Assembly (NCBI RefSeq): GCF_002368335.1
Contig: NZ_AP018288.1
Location: forward strand, 3,429,044-3,493,043
Direction: 5' to 3'
DNA: 64,000 bases
Source of the DNA: Nostoc sp. NIES-4103
GTDB taxonomy: Bacteria > Cyanobacteriota > Cyanobacteriia > Cyanobacteriales > Nostocaceae
In this document: piece by piece, positions 23,395 through 33,234 of the stretch
Numbering within the stretch: the first letter of the stretch is position 1
Layout of the letters: each line of letters opens with the position of its first letter
The notes under the pieces: generated by a model
What the model was told of the DNA's origin: nothing
Database searches by the model: none
What the model saw: only the letters and a program-made list of their open reading frames with translations
Translations under genes and position numbers: made by a program

Positions 23395-24747
23395 ATGGGG
23401 CGTATATTTATTTCAGCGGCTCACGGAGGCAAAGAAGCAGGAAGAATTGACCCAGGTGCGATCGCAGGTGGTACAACCGAAGCTAGGGAGATGATTCTGC
23501 TACGGGATTTAATTGTCACGGAACTGAGGGCGCGGAGTTTTGAAATTTTAGCAGTTCCCGATGATTTGAGCGCAGCAGACACCATCGCTTGGATTAATTC
23601 TCGTGGTCGTCGCGGTGATGTCGCCCTGGAAATTCAAGCTGATGCTGCTAGTAGTCCTTCTGTACGTGGGGCTAGTGTCTTCTACATTGCCAGCAATAGC
23701 GATCGCAAAAGTAATGCTGAATTGTTACTAGTAGGGTTATTGCGCCGCGTACCCCAATTGCCAAATCGCGGAGTTAAGCCAGATACAGATAGTGGATTGG
23801 GTCGTTTAGCATTCTGTCGTCAAACAACGCTACCTGCCTTGGTGATGCAAGTGGCATTTCTCAGCAGTCCAGAGGATCGTGCTTTGCTACAAACTCGCCG
23901 TCGGGATTTTGCTCTAGGAATTGCTGATGGCTTGGCATCTTGGAGTCGTGTGATTGATCCTAATCCCCAACTTCCCCAAGAACCAAATTATCCGCCTATT
24001 AATATTAATATTAATGGGCAAAATTATCAAGAGCAAGGAGTACTAATTAATGGTAATGCTTATATTCCTATTGATTTAGTTGATCGCTTACGGATTGACC
24101 TGTCAACAGCCCCTAATGTCCGCCGTATTACCTATCGCAAAGTCGTCTATGTGAAAGCTGTTGAATTGGGGGATTTTAATGTTGCTGTTTCCTGGGATGC
24201 TGGGACTCGCACTGTCACTTTACGATCCAATTTAGTAGTTTGTCCTGGTCAAATAGATCAAGTGATGTCAAACGGCAGTACCTCGGAAGTGCAGTTGCAA
24301 TTATTCCTGAGAAACAACAATGAAAATGCTTTGGTGAAATTTCCTGATATCCCAAAACTCTATCGAGAAGAAGCCAATATAGAAGGGGTCAACTATGATA
24401 TTGCCTTCTGCCAAATGTGTGTAGAAACTGGATTTTTACTTTTTGGTGGTGATATTAGACCTGAACAAAATAACTTTGCGGGCTTAGGTGCAATTGGTGG
24501 TGGTTCGGAGGCAGCAACTTTTGAAAGTGCCAGAATTGGAGTGAGGGCACATATCCAGCACCTCAAAGCTTACGCTAGTTTAGAACCTTTGGTGAACGAA
24601 GTTGTAGATCCACGGTTTCGTTTTGTGACTCGTGGCATTGCACCATCAGTCTATCAGCTATCAGGGCGCTGGTCAGCAGATTTAGATTATGGTACAAAAA
24701 TTACAGCCATGGTTAAACGATTGTATAAATCAGCAGGACTACTTTAA
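23395..24747 (+). CDS. Amidase_3-like cell-wall protein with glucosaminidase-type C-domain (450 aa)
   Basis: Residues 1-185 follow the fold of N-acetylmuramoyl-L-alanine amidases that cut the septal or lateral peptidoglycan; His10 (SAAHGG) and Glu29 are present. The position expected to be the second zinc-binding His is Gln81 (LEIQADAASS), and the catalytic Glu position before GF/AF is Gln152 (VMQVAFLSSPEDRAL). The amidase domain may therefore be inactive. Residues 205-285 resemble a copper amine oxidase-like N-domain (INGNAYIPIDLVDRL), and 290-450 a glucosaminidase-type domain. No signal peptide is seen, as in some cyanobacterial relatives. It stands alone behind a good upstream region. Confidence 0.75.
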   Translation: MGRIFISAAHGGKEAGRIDPGAIAGGTTEAREMILLRDLIVTELRARSFEILAVPDDLSAADTIAWINSRGRRGDVALEIQADAASSPSVRGASVFYIASNSDRKSNAELLLVGLLRRVPQLPNRGVKPDTDSGLGRLAFCRQTTLPALVMQVAFLSSPEDRALLQTRRRDFALGIADGLASWSRVIDPNPQLPQEPNYPPINININGQNYQEQGVLINGNAYIPIDLVDRLRIDLSTAPNVRRITYRKVVYVKAVELGDFNVAVSWDAGTRTVTLRSNLVVCPGQIDQVMSNGSTSEVQLQLFLRNNNENALVKFPDIPKLYREEANIEGVNYDIAFCQMCVETGFLLFGGDIRPEQNNFAGLGAIGGGSEAATFESARIGVRAHIQHLKAYASLEPLVNEVVDPRFRFVTRGIAPSVYQLSGRWSADLDYGTKITAMVKRLYKSAGLL

Positions 24748-25072
24748 AAATCTAGCAGAGTTATAAAAAGTCCAAGAGCGATCGCAGCCACGCTTTTGAC
24801 TCAAATCACACCCAAGCCAGAAGCACAAAGGAAAGCGGTTGTATTAGCGCGCTAATGTGCGCTATGACTGCAACAGCAAAAGCCAGCGATTCCTCTAAGA
24901 ATAATTTTTGAGATAGGCGATCCGGCCATACTGACTGCGATCGCCTACCTCATGCATTTCTGATAAGCGGATTTTATTAGCGCTATCAACCTTTTTTTGT
25001 CAAGCCTTGTTGACTATTTGTAACAAAAACGTTATATTTATTTACATAAAGAAACAAAGCAAGGAAAAAACT
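24748..25072. other. Intergenic region
   Basis: It contains HIP1 sites, an imperfect GCGCGCTAATGTGCGC motif and, at its right end, the promoter of the Psb34-like gene. No coding frame is convincing. Confidence 0.6.
25010..25038 (+). promoter_or_regulatory. Sigma-70 type promoter of the Psb34-like gene
   Basis: TTGACT and TATATT are separated by exactly 17 bases. The predicted transcript begins about 30 bases before the ATG at 25073, with an AAGGAA ribosome site in between. Confidence 0.7.
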
Positions 25073-25243
25073 ATGTATACCACCATTAACGAAGACGGCG
25101 TTCTCAATAACTACCCAACTGAACCCAAAGTTTATTACGCTGAATACCCTGCAATTTGGGAGCAACGCAAATATGTTTTACAAGGTGTGTTTGCGACATT
25201 ACTTGTCACCACTCTAGTTTTGGTTGGTATTAGTGTTAGCTAA
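25073..25243 (+). CDS. psb34: Psb34-like photosystem II assembly protein (56 aa)
   Basis: The small protein starts MYTTINEDGVLNNYPTEPKV and ends with one transmembrane helix (about residues 33-54). The N-terminal pattern YTT.E.G.LNN...EPKVY.AE and a single Hlip-like helix match the cyanobacterial Ssl1498/Psb34 family, which binds CP47-containing assembly intermediates of photosystem II and competes with high-light-inducible proteins. An AAGGAA site lies 6 bases before the ATG, and a strong promoter precedes it. A terminator follows at 25288. The identification is from memory of the family pattern. Confidence 0.65.
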   Translation: MYTTINEDGVLNNYPTEPKVYYAEYPAIWEQRKYVLQGVFATLLVTTLVLVGISVS

Positions 25244-25287
25244 GATTTTTAGATTTCGGTATCTCCCATCGACAGAAAAACTTTTTC

Positions 25288-25316
25288 AGCCTCGGTTAGT
25301 TTACCGGGCTTTTTTG
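25288..25316 (+). terminator. Rho-independent terminator
   Basis: AGCC-CGGT pairs with ACCG-GGCT (one bulged T) and is followed by TTTTTT, 45 bases after the Psb34-like stop. Confidence 0.7.
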
Positions 25317-25453
25317 TTGCTGTTTGATGTTCAAGGAAGCGATCGCCTGTCGTGGCGATCGCACATTGTTTTGTTACCAGTGCGATTACGTGCAAAATAT
25401 GTTTAATAATAGCTATCTTAATGAAAGAGGAGATTTAGTTTGAGCAAAAAAAC

Positions 25454-25744
25454 GTGTCCAACAACCAACAAAAGCAATGCGAACTATGTCAAAGAGAGAT
25501 GGAAGATTTAACTGTCCATCACTTAGTTCCACGACAAAATACCAAACGTAAAAAACAAGATCCAGGCCCAACGGTAAATATCTGTTCTGCCTGCCATCGC
25601 CAGATTCATGCTTTATTCGATAACAAGTTACTTGCTCTTGAACTCAATACTCTAGAAAAACTTAGCCATGAACCGCAAATGCAAAAATTTTTGGTTTGGG
25701 TAAGAAAGCAAGACCCCCGTAAGCGAGTTTCAGTCCATCGTTAA
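25454..25744 (+). CDS. HNH endonuclease family protein (96 aa)
   Basis: Paired Cys (CELC and CSAC) and the core LTVHHLVPRQN followed by CHRQIHALF match the HNH/beta-beta-alpha metal nuclease fold; His-His in the first block and HRQIH in the second are the expected catalytic and metal residues. It starts with GTG at 25454. Such small stand-alone HNH proteins are common in cyanobacteria, with unknown physiological role. No partner gene is adjacent. Confidence 0.8.
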   Translation: MSNNQQKQCELCQREMEDLTVHHLVPRQNTKRKKQDPGPTVNICSACHRQIHALFDNKLLALELNTLEKLSHEPQMQKFLVWVRKQDPRKRVSVHR

Positions 25745-25844
25745 ATAATCAAGTGTGAGTCTCACCACTTATATCTTAATATAGATGCGCTCTTCTCGTT
25801 GATAGTAGTAAGCAAAGGTAATATCAGTTATTGCAAACATTACT

Positions 25845-26198
25845 ATGACTAACTCTCAACCTCCACTGCCACAACCCCAACTACAAAAAGCAGGAATTAC
25901 ATTTGAGCAGTATTTAGAATTTACTCCAGAAAAGTTGGAATTGTGGGATGGATATTTAGGCTACGGTGGACAAAATCAACTTGGGTTTCATTTGGCTGTT
26001 CTCAGAAATATGGGACTACTGACAGCAATTCGTCACACGGAATTGTCACTATGGATAGAAGCCCTAGACCGTCATCTACGAGAAAAACTAGAAACTGTCA
26101 CCACTCAGCCAGAAGTAGCCGAAGCTTTACTAAATCGCCTGAATCGGGCAATGGAAGATTTGGCAGCAGTGGCAGAGTATTTAGAGGTACAGGGATAA
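25845..26198 (+). CDS. Hypothetical protein related to the N-terminus of Uma2-type proteins (117 aa)
   Basis: The segment ITFEQYLEFTPEKLELWDGYL resembles a region that precedes or accompanies Uma2-type (DUF820) proteins of cyanobacteria. The rest is helical, with charged C-terminal coiled segments. No catalytic residues of the PD-(D/E)XK core are present, so it is not itself a nuclease. Function unknown. Confidence 0.5.
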   Translation: MTNSQPPLPQPQLQKAGITFEQYLEFTPEKLELWDGYLGYGGQNQLGFHLAVLRNMGLLTAIRHTELSLWIEALDRHLREKLETVTTQPEVAEALLNRLNRAMEDLAAVAEYLEVQG

Positions 26199-26251
26199 CA
26201 TAAATATTGTTGCTGTGAATTATTATATTTTGCTAGAGTGTTTTGAAAATA

Positions 26252-27184
26252 TTACACAGCACCTTGAATTAAGCTTGAATTCTGTTCCAGAATATCTATT
26301 TCCACTTGAGAAAGTACTTTAGGCTGCATTTGTTGTAGGTCATGCAGCACTATTTCCGCATTATTGATATCAAACTGATAATACTCAGTTAAACTGCCTA
26401 TGGGATGATTAAATTCCTGATAGCGGTGTTTGAAATACAATTCAATATTCCCCCGGTGTGACCAAGTTCCCAGTACCTTAATATCAACAGCTTGATAGTG
26501 TGCAAGTAAATCTGTTTCAACTTCTGCTACTCGCTTGAGAACAGGTCTAGTGGTGACTCCGATTTTGTACAAAGTGCCAATATTTGTTTGAATTTTTAAA
26601 AAATAAAGCGTACAGGATAAAATACGTTTGAGTTGAGCGCGATATAGTTTGACATCAGTAAGCCGATATGCCAAATCTGAGGTGTTTTTGTGGTTGGCGT
26701 GTTCAAAAGCTAGTTCTAGCTTCAGCAACTTCTGAAGTATTAATGGCGACTGAATTTCGTTGAATAATGAAAATTGTAGCGCTCCAACAGGAATTTTGCC
26801 CAAATCAGTAAATTCATATTCTGGTGGCGTTAAGTATACATTTTTTCTCAACATCCCTGCTTTGATTAAACCAGGGGTCACTAAGTAGGAACTGATAGGA
26901 TAATTTTTGCTTCCGTACTCCTTCCAAAGAAGTTTTAACTGTGTTAAATCTTTGCTAGATAGCTGAATATTGAAATTATCGTAGAGTGGCAGAGTTGGGA
27001 ATTCTCTATTAGCTACGGGGCGGCAGGTTTCCTGATTATGAGCGAAATGATGCTCTTTCACTTGGCCTTTTTTTGCGGTTAGCTCACTATGACAATAGGG
27101 ACACTTAAGCAAAGTTTTACCGCTACTGACATCTGCAATACAGATTAACATTCCATTTTCATCTACACCGTATTTTAGCCACAT
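26252..27184 (-). CDS. CoiA-like zinc domain plus GIY-YIG/T5orf172 nuclease protein (310 aa)
   Basis: The N-terminal 55 residues (CPYCHSELTAKKGQ and HHFAHNQ) match the CoiA-type zinc-binding region. The C-terminal part, LYFLKIQTNIGTLYKIGVTT followed by RVAEVETDL and an E in GNIELYFKHRY, matches the GIY-YIG (T5orf172-like) nuclease core, with Tyr, Arg and Glu in order. It could act on DNA in competence or defence; the substrate is unknown. It is transcribed alone, and 0.5 kb of non-coding DNA lies upstream. Confidence 0.65.
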   Translation of the reverse strand: MWLKYGVDENGMLICIADVSSGKTLLKCPYCHSELTAKKGQVKEHHFAHNQETCRPVANREFPTLPLYDNFNIQLSSKDLTQLKLLWKEYGSKNYPISSYLVTPGLIKAGMLRKNVYLTPPEYEFTDLGKIPVGALQFSLFNEIQSPLILQKLLKLELAFEHANHKNTSDLAYRLTDVKLYRAQLKRILSCTLYFLKIQTNIGTLYKIGVTTRPVLKRVAEVETDLLAHYQAVDIKVLGTWSHRGNIELYFKHRYQEFNHPIGSLTEYYQFDINNAEIVLHDLQQMQPKVLSQVEIDILEQNSSLIQGAV

Positions 27185-27681
27185 TTTTACAACGAGTTAA
27201 GGGTTGAATTTGCTTCTTACCAGTGTGCTTTAATTTTTCTTTCAATGGGTCTATCTTCTGAGCTAGGTAATGTTGATTTGAAGAATACAAGTGCGATCGC
27301 CTCAACAGTCACCTCTATCCCCCTGCTCCATGGTAGTTGCTACAAAGCAAAGGCAGCCACGTAGTGAGCCAACGCACCGTCTCCCCTGCTTGGCTCTGAA
27401 AAAGGGTGGTACATTCTGATGCCTCGCTTGGGTGAAGGGCTGGGGGCAATTGTTTTTAAAATATTTAGTAGTCAATCATACTATAGTTATTATATTATTT
27501 CTCACTCTAGAAGCTCTACCCATTGAGTGACAACGAGCAGAGGATTCATAATTTACAATGCAGCCAGGATTTAATTAATTGATAGTTAAATCCTGGCCTA
27601 CTTCATAAAATCAAAGCGCCTTAACTGACAGACACTAGATATTCAATTAATTGTGTCTTTGAAATAATTTCATGCAAAAAA
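27185..27681. other. Intergenic region
   Basis: Spacer between divergent genes, with HIP1 sites, a short GTGAGCCAACGCACCG-type fragment common in Nostoc repeats and A+T-rich promoter-like DNA before 27682. No RNA gene or coding frame is seen. Confidence 0.55.
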
Positions 27682-28365
27682 ATGAAGTTTATGAATTTGA
27701 AACTTGCATTGTGGTTACTGTGGGCTGGATTTATCGCCTATATTTTATTGTTGGCACCGCCCCTGCACTTAGATGAAACGCTAACTCTGTTAAAAAATAT
27801 ATTTACTCTTCAGTGGGCTGCTATTAATCCAATTATCCTTTCATTATTTTCTTTAGTGGGTATTTGGCTATTAATTTATAGTGGTTTATTGTTCATTGAT
27901 GGCAGGATGCAATCGATTCGGTTTTGGCCTTTTGCCGTTGCATCAGTTGCTTCAGGTGTACTTGGTCTTTTGCCATATTTAGCTTTGCGCGTACCTAATC
28001 AGCAATTTTCTGGACAAAAGGATGCTTTTTTAAATTTACTGGATTCTCGCCTTTACGGTATTGTTTTGACTTTAAGCACACTTTTTTTGCTTATCTATGG
28101 TTTTGCCTTCGGTGATTGGGGAGATTACATGCAGCAGTTCCAAAGCGATCGCTTTATCAATGGCATGAGCTTGGCTTTTTGCCTATTTTATGTATTATTT
28201 CCTACTGTTGTTGGTGATGATATGGCTCGTCGCCGTTTTCCTAATGCCCAGGTATTTCTCGCAGTGGTGTTTGTTCCCTTACTCGGTTCCCTTGCTTATC
28301 TTTGCTTGCGCCCCCCACTATTGGTATCAACTATTCGTGAAGAATCATTCATAGCTAATAGGTAA
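27682..28365 (+). CDS. DUF2834-like multi-span membrane protein (227 aa)
   Basis: Six hydrophobic segments are visible (about residues 5-25, 45-70, 78-98, 122-142, 160-180 and 190-212). The pattern of the first two, with a Leu-rich loop and a short hydrophilic tail, resembles cyanobacterial DUF2834-type proteins; function is unknown. ATG at 27682 (MKFMN) is used. It has no operon partner. Confidence 0.6.
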   Translation: MKFMNLKLALWLLWAGFIAYILLLAPPLHLDETLTLLKNIFTLQWAAINPIILSLFSLVGIWLLIYSGLLFIDGRMQSIRFWPFAVASVASGVLGLLPYLALRVPNQQFSGQKDAFLNLLDSRLYGIVLTLSTLFLLIYGFAFGDWGDYMQQFQSDRFINGMSLAFCLFYVLFPTVVGDDMARRRFPNAQVFLAVVFVPLLGSLAYLCLRPPLLVSTIREESFIANR

Positions 28366-28809
28366 ATATTGCCATTTTCAAGTTGCTGGACAAAGATGGT
28401 GTTAAGCGTTGTGACACTACAGCAGTCACAGCAACAGTGATTTTTGAGCAAATTAACGCTATGGCCATACACCAGCAATAAATGCAATACCAAGGCAGAA
28501 AGTAGCTATAAAATTCAAGCTATGATATTCCTCGTGCAATTCAAGTCAAAAATTTGACTAAAGCTCCTGCGGCTCATACGCAAGGTTATGGCTTTAGAGG
28601 CGATCTGAGCAGAACCAGGAGGAGCGATAGCCCAGGAGCGGTAAGGCTCTCCTGGCAATTGTGTAACTTGATTTTTGATTATTAACTATGAACTGCTGAC
28701 AACTCTAACCTTTATTCAGGATACCAATTGTGTAAGTCCTATGATTTTGATGTACTACAGTTACTTGCAATTTGAGGATTGCTATGTTCTCGCAGCATTG
28801 TGTAAAGGG
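28366..28809. other. Intergenic region
   Basis: It contains a CCAGGAG...CTCCTGG hairpin near 28632 and several HIP1-poor, A+T-rich stretches. No coding frame is convincing. The hairpin could end a transcript from the plus strand. Confidence 0.5.
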
Positions 28810-29235
28810 TCAAGTTCCAGACGGGCCAAGAACTTCGTCGCCGACTTCGGCGGTAATGCGTTGAGCTAGCTCTACATTCGGTACTTCTTCCTTACCTACA
28901 GTACCCACTGCTGCAATCAGCCGAGCAAGACCACTTGGCGCAGCAACGACTAACACGCGAGCTGGCTGATCTTTGAGGACAGCAGCCATGTGGGGTGTGC
29001 CAGCAGGAATTAGTAAGCTTTCACCAGTACTTAGCACTACCTTGTTCTCACCTGCCCAAACTGTTAACTCTCCTTGGAGTACGTATAGTTGTTCGGAATA
29101 ACGGTTGTGGCGATGCAGAGGAGTTTGTGTGCCGGCCGGAAAGTAAGCTTCTATCAGATCGTACTTGCCTGTGGTTGTGGTGTGATCGGCAACGATGTCC
29201 GCACGGGAACCAAATAACCATAGTGATTGGGCCAT
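28810..29235 (-). CDS. Cupin-domain protein (141 aa)
   Basis: The two cupin motifs are visible: PLHRHNRYSEQLYVLQGEL (HxH with Glu) and LIPAGTPHMAAV (Gly and His). Such small single-domain cupins bind a metal and can act as isomerases, dioxygenases or binding proteins; the substrate is not indicated. It is a monocistronic leftward gene with an intact ATG at 29235. Confidence 0.8.
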   Translation of the reverse strand: MAQSLWLFGSRADIVADHTTTTGKYDLIEAYFPAGTQTPLHRHNRYSEQLYVLQGELTVWAGENKVVLSTGESLLIPAGTPHMAAVLKDQPARVLVVAAPSGLARLIAAVGTVGKEEVPNVELAQRITAEVGDEVLGPSGT

Positions 29236-30198
29236 GAAATTGCTCCCTATTGATCAATGAATTGTGTAATAAGCAGTAATTGAAGAAGAGCGATCGCCTT
29301 TGGCAAGTCAGGCGCTCTAGCCGAAGGAAGTTTGGGCTGCCTCAAATCAAAGATTGGAGAGACTCACTCCGTGAGTCAAGCACAATCCGACCATCGCGCA
29401 ACTGCTTTTCTAACTCGGCAATCTGAGCTTCCAGGGGAGCTATCATCACTTCAACTTCAGAATTCTACCGTTCATTCGGTATAAAGTTAAAGAGATTGGG
29501 GATTAACCTACAGCCTTGTTTGGGGATAGTCAAAAAATATTAGTGCCACATTCACACTTCGTCTATTGCCAGATTGCTGTTACCTACAAATACGGTTTTG
29601 TCTGAATTTCTTTTGAAAAAAGATGTACTCTTGACTTTGGCATTAATATTTATATGCATATTAGAGATTATGATCCTGCATTGCAACTAGTTAAGTATTT
29701 TTATTTCTTATTGAATACATTATTAAATAGATTGATTTACTTGAAAAACAGGATAAATATGTATATTGCATACTGCTTTTTTGTATTTATCAACAAGGTT
29801 CTTCATGAGCAATGTGTAATTTACTGAAATTTATCTCATATTTAATATCTTGAGTTTTATCTACTCGTATTTTTACTTGTTTTTTTTCAGAAAGCAATAC
29901 CCGATGAACTACTCATAATTAAGCCGCCAATACAGATCAGAAGTCAAGATTTGCCAAATACCAATAAAATCAGAATATTCAACAAATTTTCAAACATCCT
30001 CTAAGAAAGCTAAAGTTTCATTTGAGTTGGGCGTGTTAAGCCACTGATCTAGATCACAGGCTGATAAAAAAATAAAAGTTCTTATTGATACAAGAATTAA
30101 ATAAATTTACATAGTTTAATGAATAAAATTTGTATTTCATGAAAGTGTTTGCAAATTCAATTTTATCCATTGTTTATTAACTATCTTGTGGAAAATTT
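29236..30198. other. Intergenic region with a coding remnant
   Basis: Almost 1 kb with no full gene. The left part has a minus-strand remnant (29342-29464). The rest is A+T-rich and lacks clear hairpins. The strong start of the SH3 gene lies at 30199. Confidence 0.55.
29342..29464 (-). pseudogene. Remnant of a coiled-coil protein C-terminus
   Basis: A 40-residue open stretch (PLEAQIAELEKQLRDGRIVL and following, to a stop) has coding-like composition but no start. A stop codon cuts the frame upstream. It looks like the preserved 3' end of a lost gene; the parent family is unknown. Confidence 0.35.
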
Positions 30199-30738
30199 AT
30201 GCATTTAATGACAAGATTGACAGCGGGATTGTTGACTTTTGGAACATTGATGACTGGAGTATTGCCTGCAATTGCTCGTCCGGCGACCTTGACGAGTAGA
30301 AGTAATCTGCGAACAGGTGCATATTTGACAGCACCCGTAGAAGAAATCTTACCATCCGGCAGTTATGTGGAGGTTTTGAATATTACGGTGGGAAATGATG
30401 GCAATTACTGGTACTATGTGCAACCAAATTTGGAAGGGACACTAAGCGGTTGGGTACGCAGCGATTTAGTTCGCTTTAAGCCGAGCAACAAACGTTATGC
30501 AACCATAGCGGGTAATCGCGGGTATAAAATTAACGTGCGTTCGTCTCCCAGCTTAAAAAGCGAGGTTCTGCACAACGCGCTGTCAGGTGATTTGGTGACA
30601 GTTGAAAATTCGTACAAACAGGTGGGGCAATATGGTTGGTATTGCATCAAGTTCCCAAATAATGTTACTGGTTGGGTGCGAGAAGACTTGCTATCGATAT
30701 GGCCGCAAGGATGCATTATCACTTGTCCTGTGAATTAG
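30199..30738 (+). CDS. Secreted protein with two SH3-type domains (179 aa)
   Basis: An N-terminal signal peptide (MHLMTRLTAGLLTFGTLMTG, cleavage likely after AIARPA) precedes two bacterial SH3 repeats, RSNLRTGAYLTAPV...GWVRSDLV and INVRSSPSLKSEV...GWVREDLL. SH3b domains bind cell-wall peptides. The C-terminus has two Cys that may form a disulfide. It is monocistronic. No catalytic domain is attached, so it may be a binding or scaffold protein of the periplasm. Confidence 0.75.
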   Translation: MHLMTRLTAGLLTFGTLMTGVLPAIARPATLTSRSNLRTGAYLTAPVEEILPSGSYVEVLNITVGNDGNYWYYVQPNLEGTLSGWVRSDLVRFKPSNKRYATIAGNRGYKINVRSSPSLKSEVLHNALSGDLVTVENSYKQVGQYGWYCIKFPNNVTGWVREDLLSIWPQGCIITCPVN

Positions 30739-30864
30739 ACCGCAGATCGGCAAAAAAGCTTAACTCTAGCGCCAGAAATTAAAAACTGTCTATGTCAGTT
30801 AGTTACACCTCAATGCTCCGTCTTCAAGAGATGCAATGTGCGATTCCGTGCAGGACAAACGCAT

Positions 30865-31566
30865 CTAAAAAGAAACTACTTTGCGATCGCTCAAAAATTT
30901 GCCGCTTTCACTGGCTGGAGCCTCAGTAGCCAGCCAGATAGCAGTGTCGGCTCCTTGTTCGGGTGATCTTGGTGCTGATGGCCCACCCATATCCGTTCTC
31001 ACCCAACCCGGACACATAGAATTTACAATAATCCCTTTGGCATGCAAAGCTTGTGCCAGCATAATTGTTGCGCCATTTAATGCTAGTTTCGATAAGCAAT
31101 AACTGGGTACATCGGCAGATAAGCCTTCCAATGCTCCAAATTCGCTTGAAACATTAACGACTCTAGCATTGTGAGTCTTTTCCAACAAAGGTAAAAAAGC
31201 CTGTACCATCCGAATTGCGCCAAAAGCATTGGCATTCATTGTAGAATCAAGCAACTCACGGGGAATGGTGAGAATATTCACACCCTCATCTGGATACACG
31301 CCTGCATTATTGATCAAAACATCTAAGTGATCAATCTTCTGGTGTAGCGTTTCTACTGCTTGATTGATAGAGTCATCATTGGTGACATCTAACTCAATGG
31401 AAATCACCTTACCTTGCAGTTTCTCGGCTGCTTGTTTGGCGTTATCGAGTGAACGTGAAGTGATTATGACTCCATAGCCTTTTGCCAGTAGGCCTTGAGC
31501 TATTGCCAACCCGATTCCTCGGTTGCTACCTGTGATCAATGCCCATTTGTCTTGTATGGATTTCAT
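30865..31566 (-). CDS. Short-chain dehydrogenase/reductase (233 aa)
   Basis: The Rossmann fold NAD(P)-binding block TGSNRGIG, the NNAG motif (LINNAGVYPDEG) and the catalytic Ser and YxxxK (VNVSSEFG, SYCLSK) are all present, as in classical SDRs of about 240 residues. The Arg after TS (TSRSLDN) suggests NADPH preference. The substrate is not identifiable. Upstream lies a 0.29-kb spacer; no partner gene is adjacent. Confidence 0.85.
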   Translation of the reverse strand: MKSIQDKWALITGSNRGIGLAIAQGLLAKGYGVIITSRSLDNAKQAAEKLQGKVISIELDVTNDDSINQAVETLHQKIDHLDVLINNAGVYPDEGVNILTIPRELLDSTMNANAFGAIRMVQAFLPLLEKTHNARVVNVSSEFGALEGLSADVPSYCLSKLALNGATIMLAQALHAKGIIVNSMCPGWVRTDMGGPSAPRSPEQGADTAIWLATEAPASESGKFLSDRKVVSF

Positions 31567-31853
31567 GTTATGTTCTCGTACTCACTGCTATTTAACATGA
31601 GCGTAAATAATACTACTAATTTTAACTACTACAAACATCATTACTGTGCATTATTTTGTGGTCACAGGATATAGATAGTTAATTGTGCTTTTTAAGGGTC
31701 TATGGTGCTGTGTCACGCCTCACCAACGCATACAACTTATAGGCGCGTTCTATACATTCCACGCTTACACGAGAAGGCTTGTGATTTGTGAGAGAGTGCG
31801 CCTTGACGGCGCTGGCTTTTATTTCTATGGGCTGAATTTTTGTTTAAACACCG

Positions 31854-32300
31854 TTAAATGAAGCGTCTTAGAGGAATCATCGGTGATTTAGCAAATCCAT
31901 GCTTTTCATAGAAATGAATTGCTGAATAATTGTCAGCGTCTGTCAAGAGGGTAATACGAGATATACCTTTATTCTGACAAAAAGCGATCGCCCCAGTAAT
32001 GAGCGCTGAACCAATACCAGCACCTCGATAATTACTATCTACTACCATATCTTCTAAAATGGCAACTAATCCTCCTTGAACTGTGCTAATTGTAAATAGA
32101 ATGTTCACCATACCGATGAGTTTGTCTTGATCCCGCGCCACTAAAATAGCTCCTACATCAGGCTGTGTCACGATTGCCTGCAAGCCTGCGGTTTGTTTAT
32201 TTACATCCGGCTGGAACTCTGCTTCTTGGGTGAACAAGGAATTGAGGAGTGGGATCAGCGCTGGAATATCTGTAACTGTTGCAACCGAGACTGTGAGCAT
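31854..32300 (-). CDS. GNAT-family acetyltransferase (148 aa)
   Basis: The acetyl-CoA binding block is present: VVDSNYRGAGIGSALI (R/Q-x-x-G-x-G/A) following the strand AILEDM, and the C-terminal NYSAIHFYEKHGF. GNAT enzymes move an acetyl group to amines of small molecules or proteins. The ATG at 32300 is used; an upstream TTG at 32318 is possible. Monocistronic. Confidence 0.8.
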   Translation of the reverse strand: MLTVSVATVTDIPALIPLLNSLFTQEAEFQPDVNKQTAGLQAIVTQPDVGAILVARDQDKLIGMVNILFTISTVQGGLVAILEDMVVDSNYRGAGIGSALITGAIAFCQNKGISRITLLTDADNYSAIHFYEKHGFAKSPMIPLRRFI

Positions 32301-33234
32301 AATAAATAGTTGCTGCAAATGTATTAACTCTCATGAGCATAAAGCTTCTAAATCCTCAAAGCCAACAGCAAAACAGCTAGACAAGCTTAGCAATGTTGAT
32401 TTTTTCCTTAAGCTTGCCAAGACATTCATTACCTGATAAAGTCAGAGTATGCGTCTATCTTAAGCATAGCTTTAGGTCTAAAAAAGTCTCTGCATCAGCC
32501 TGTTTTACACAGTCTTAGCTCATACTCTTAGATTTTAATAGGTATTCATTGTGCCAAATTGTTTAGCACTGTGTTGGCAATGCTTAGGTTATGCGATGCC
32601 ATTGTCATAATTGATTTGGCTTAATTTTCTCTTATTGAATCCTAGTTCAATAACTATAAGAGATTTGAGCAGTGACTTTCACAAATATAGCCCTGTATCT
32701 AAACATCAGGTAAGTTGTAAATCTATTAATCAAACTTAAATTAGTCTTTTGATTTATCTATGACAAACAATCTCATAACAGTTTTGCAAAACGTAGATTG
32801 TTTGCCATACTAAATCTCTAATTGAAGTTTCTAATATTTCAACTGCTTGGTGCTTTATTAGCCCATCATAGCAACTAACCGTAGTCAGTATCTTACAACA
32901 TCAAGGTACTGCACATATGTTAATGCTTTCAACTATAGAAGTTTCTGACTATGGTCATATAGCGAAGAACAGGAAGCAACGAAAAGATTAACGAAGGCAG
33001 GAGGCAGGGGGCAGGAGGCAGGAGGCCGTTTTTGAAACGAGGATTTATACCCCGTTCCAAAAACTTTTCGCCTTAAAAGGCGAGGTTTTTGACCCGATTG
33101 TTTCGATAAACAATTGCTGATTTTAAGAGTTATTGCTTCCCATGCTCTTGTCACACAGACCCTTATTTTCTGTTTTTGCAGCATCAGTTTTACTGACCAC
33201 TAATTACTAATCAACATAGCTTGGAGATAGAAAT
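32301..33234. other. Intergenic region upstream of orphan nifD
   Basis: About 0.93 kb. It holds a run of GGCAGGA-type tandem heptamers (32995-33027), a CGCCTTAAAAGGCG hairpin (near 33070), and a GTTTCGATAAACAAT inverted motif (near 33098). No nifH, coding frame or clear NtcA site was found. A GGAGA ribosome site lies 10 bases before nifD. Confidence 0.6.

Noticed and set aside
32301..33234. Remnant of nifH upstream of nifD
   Set aside because: No frame with a NifH P-loop or Cys pattern is present in either strand.
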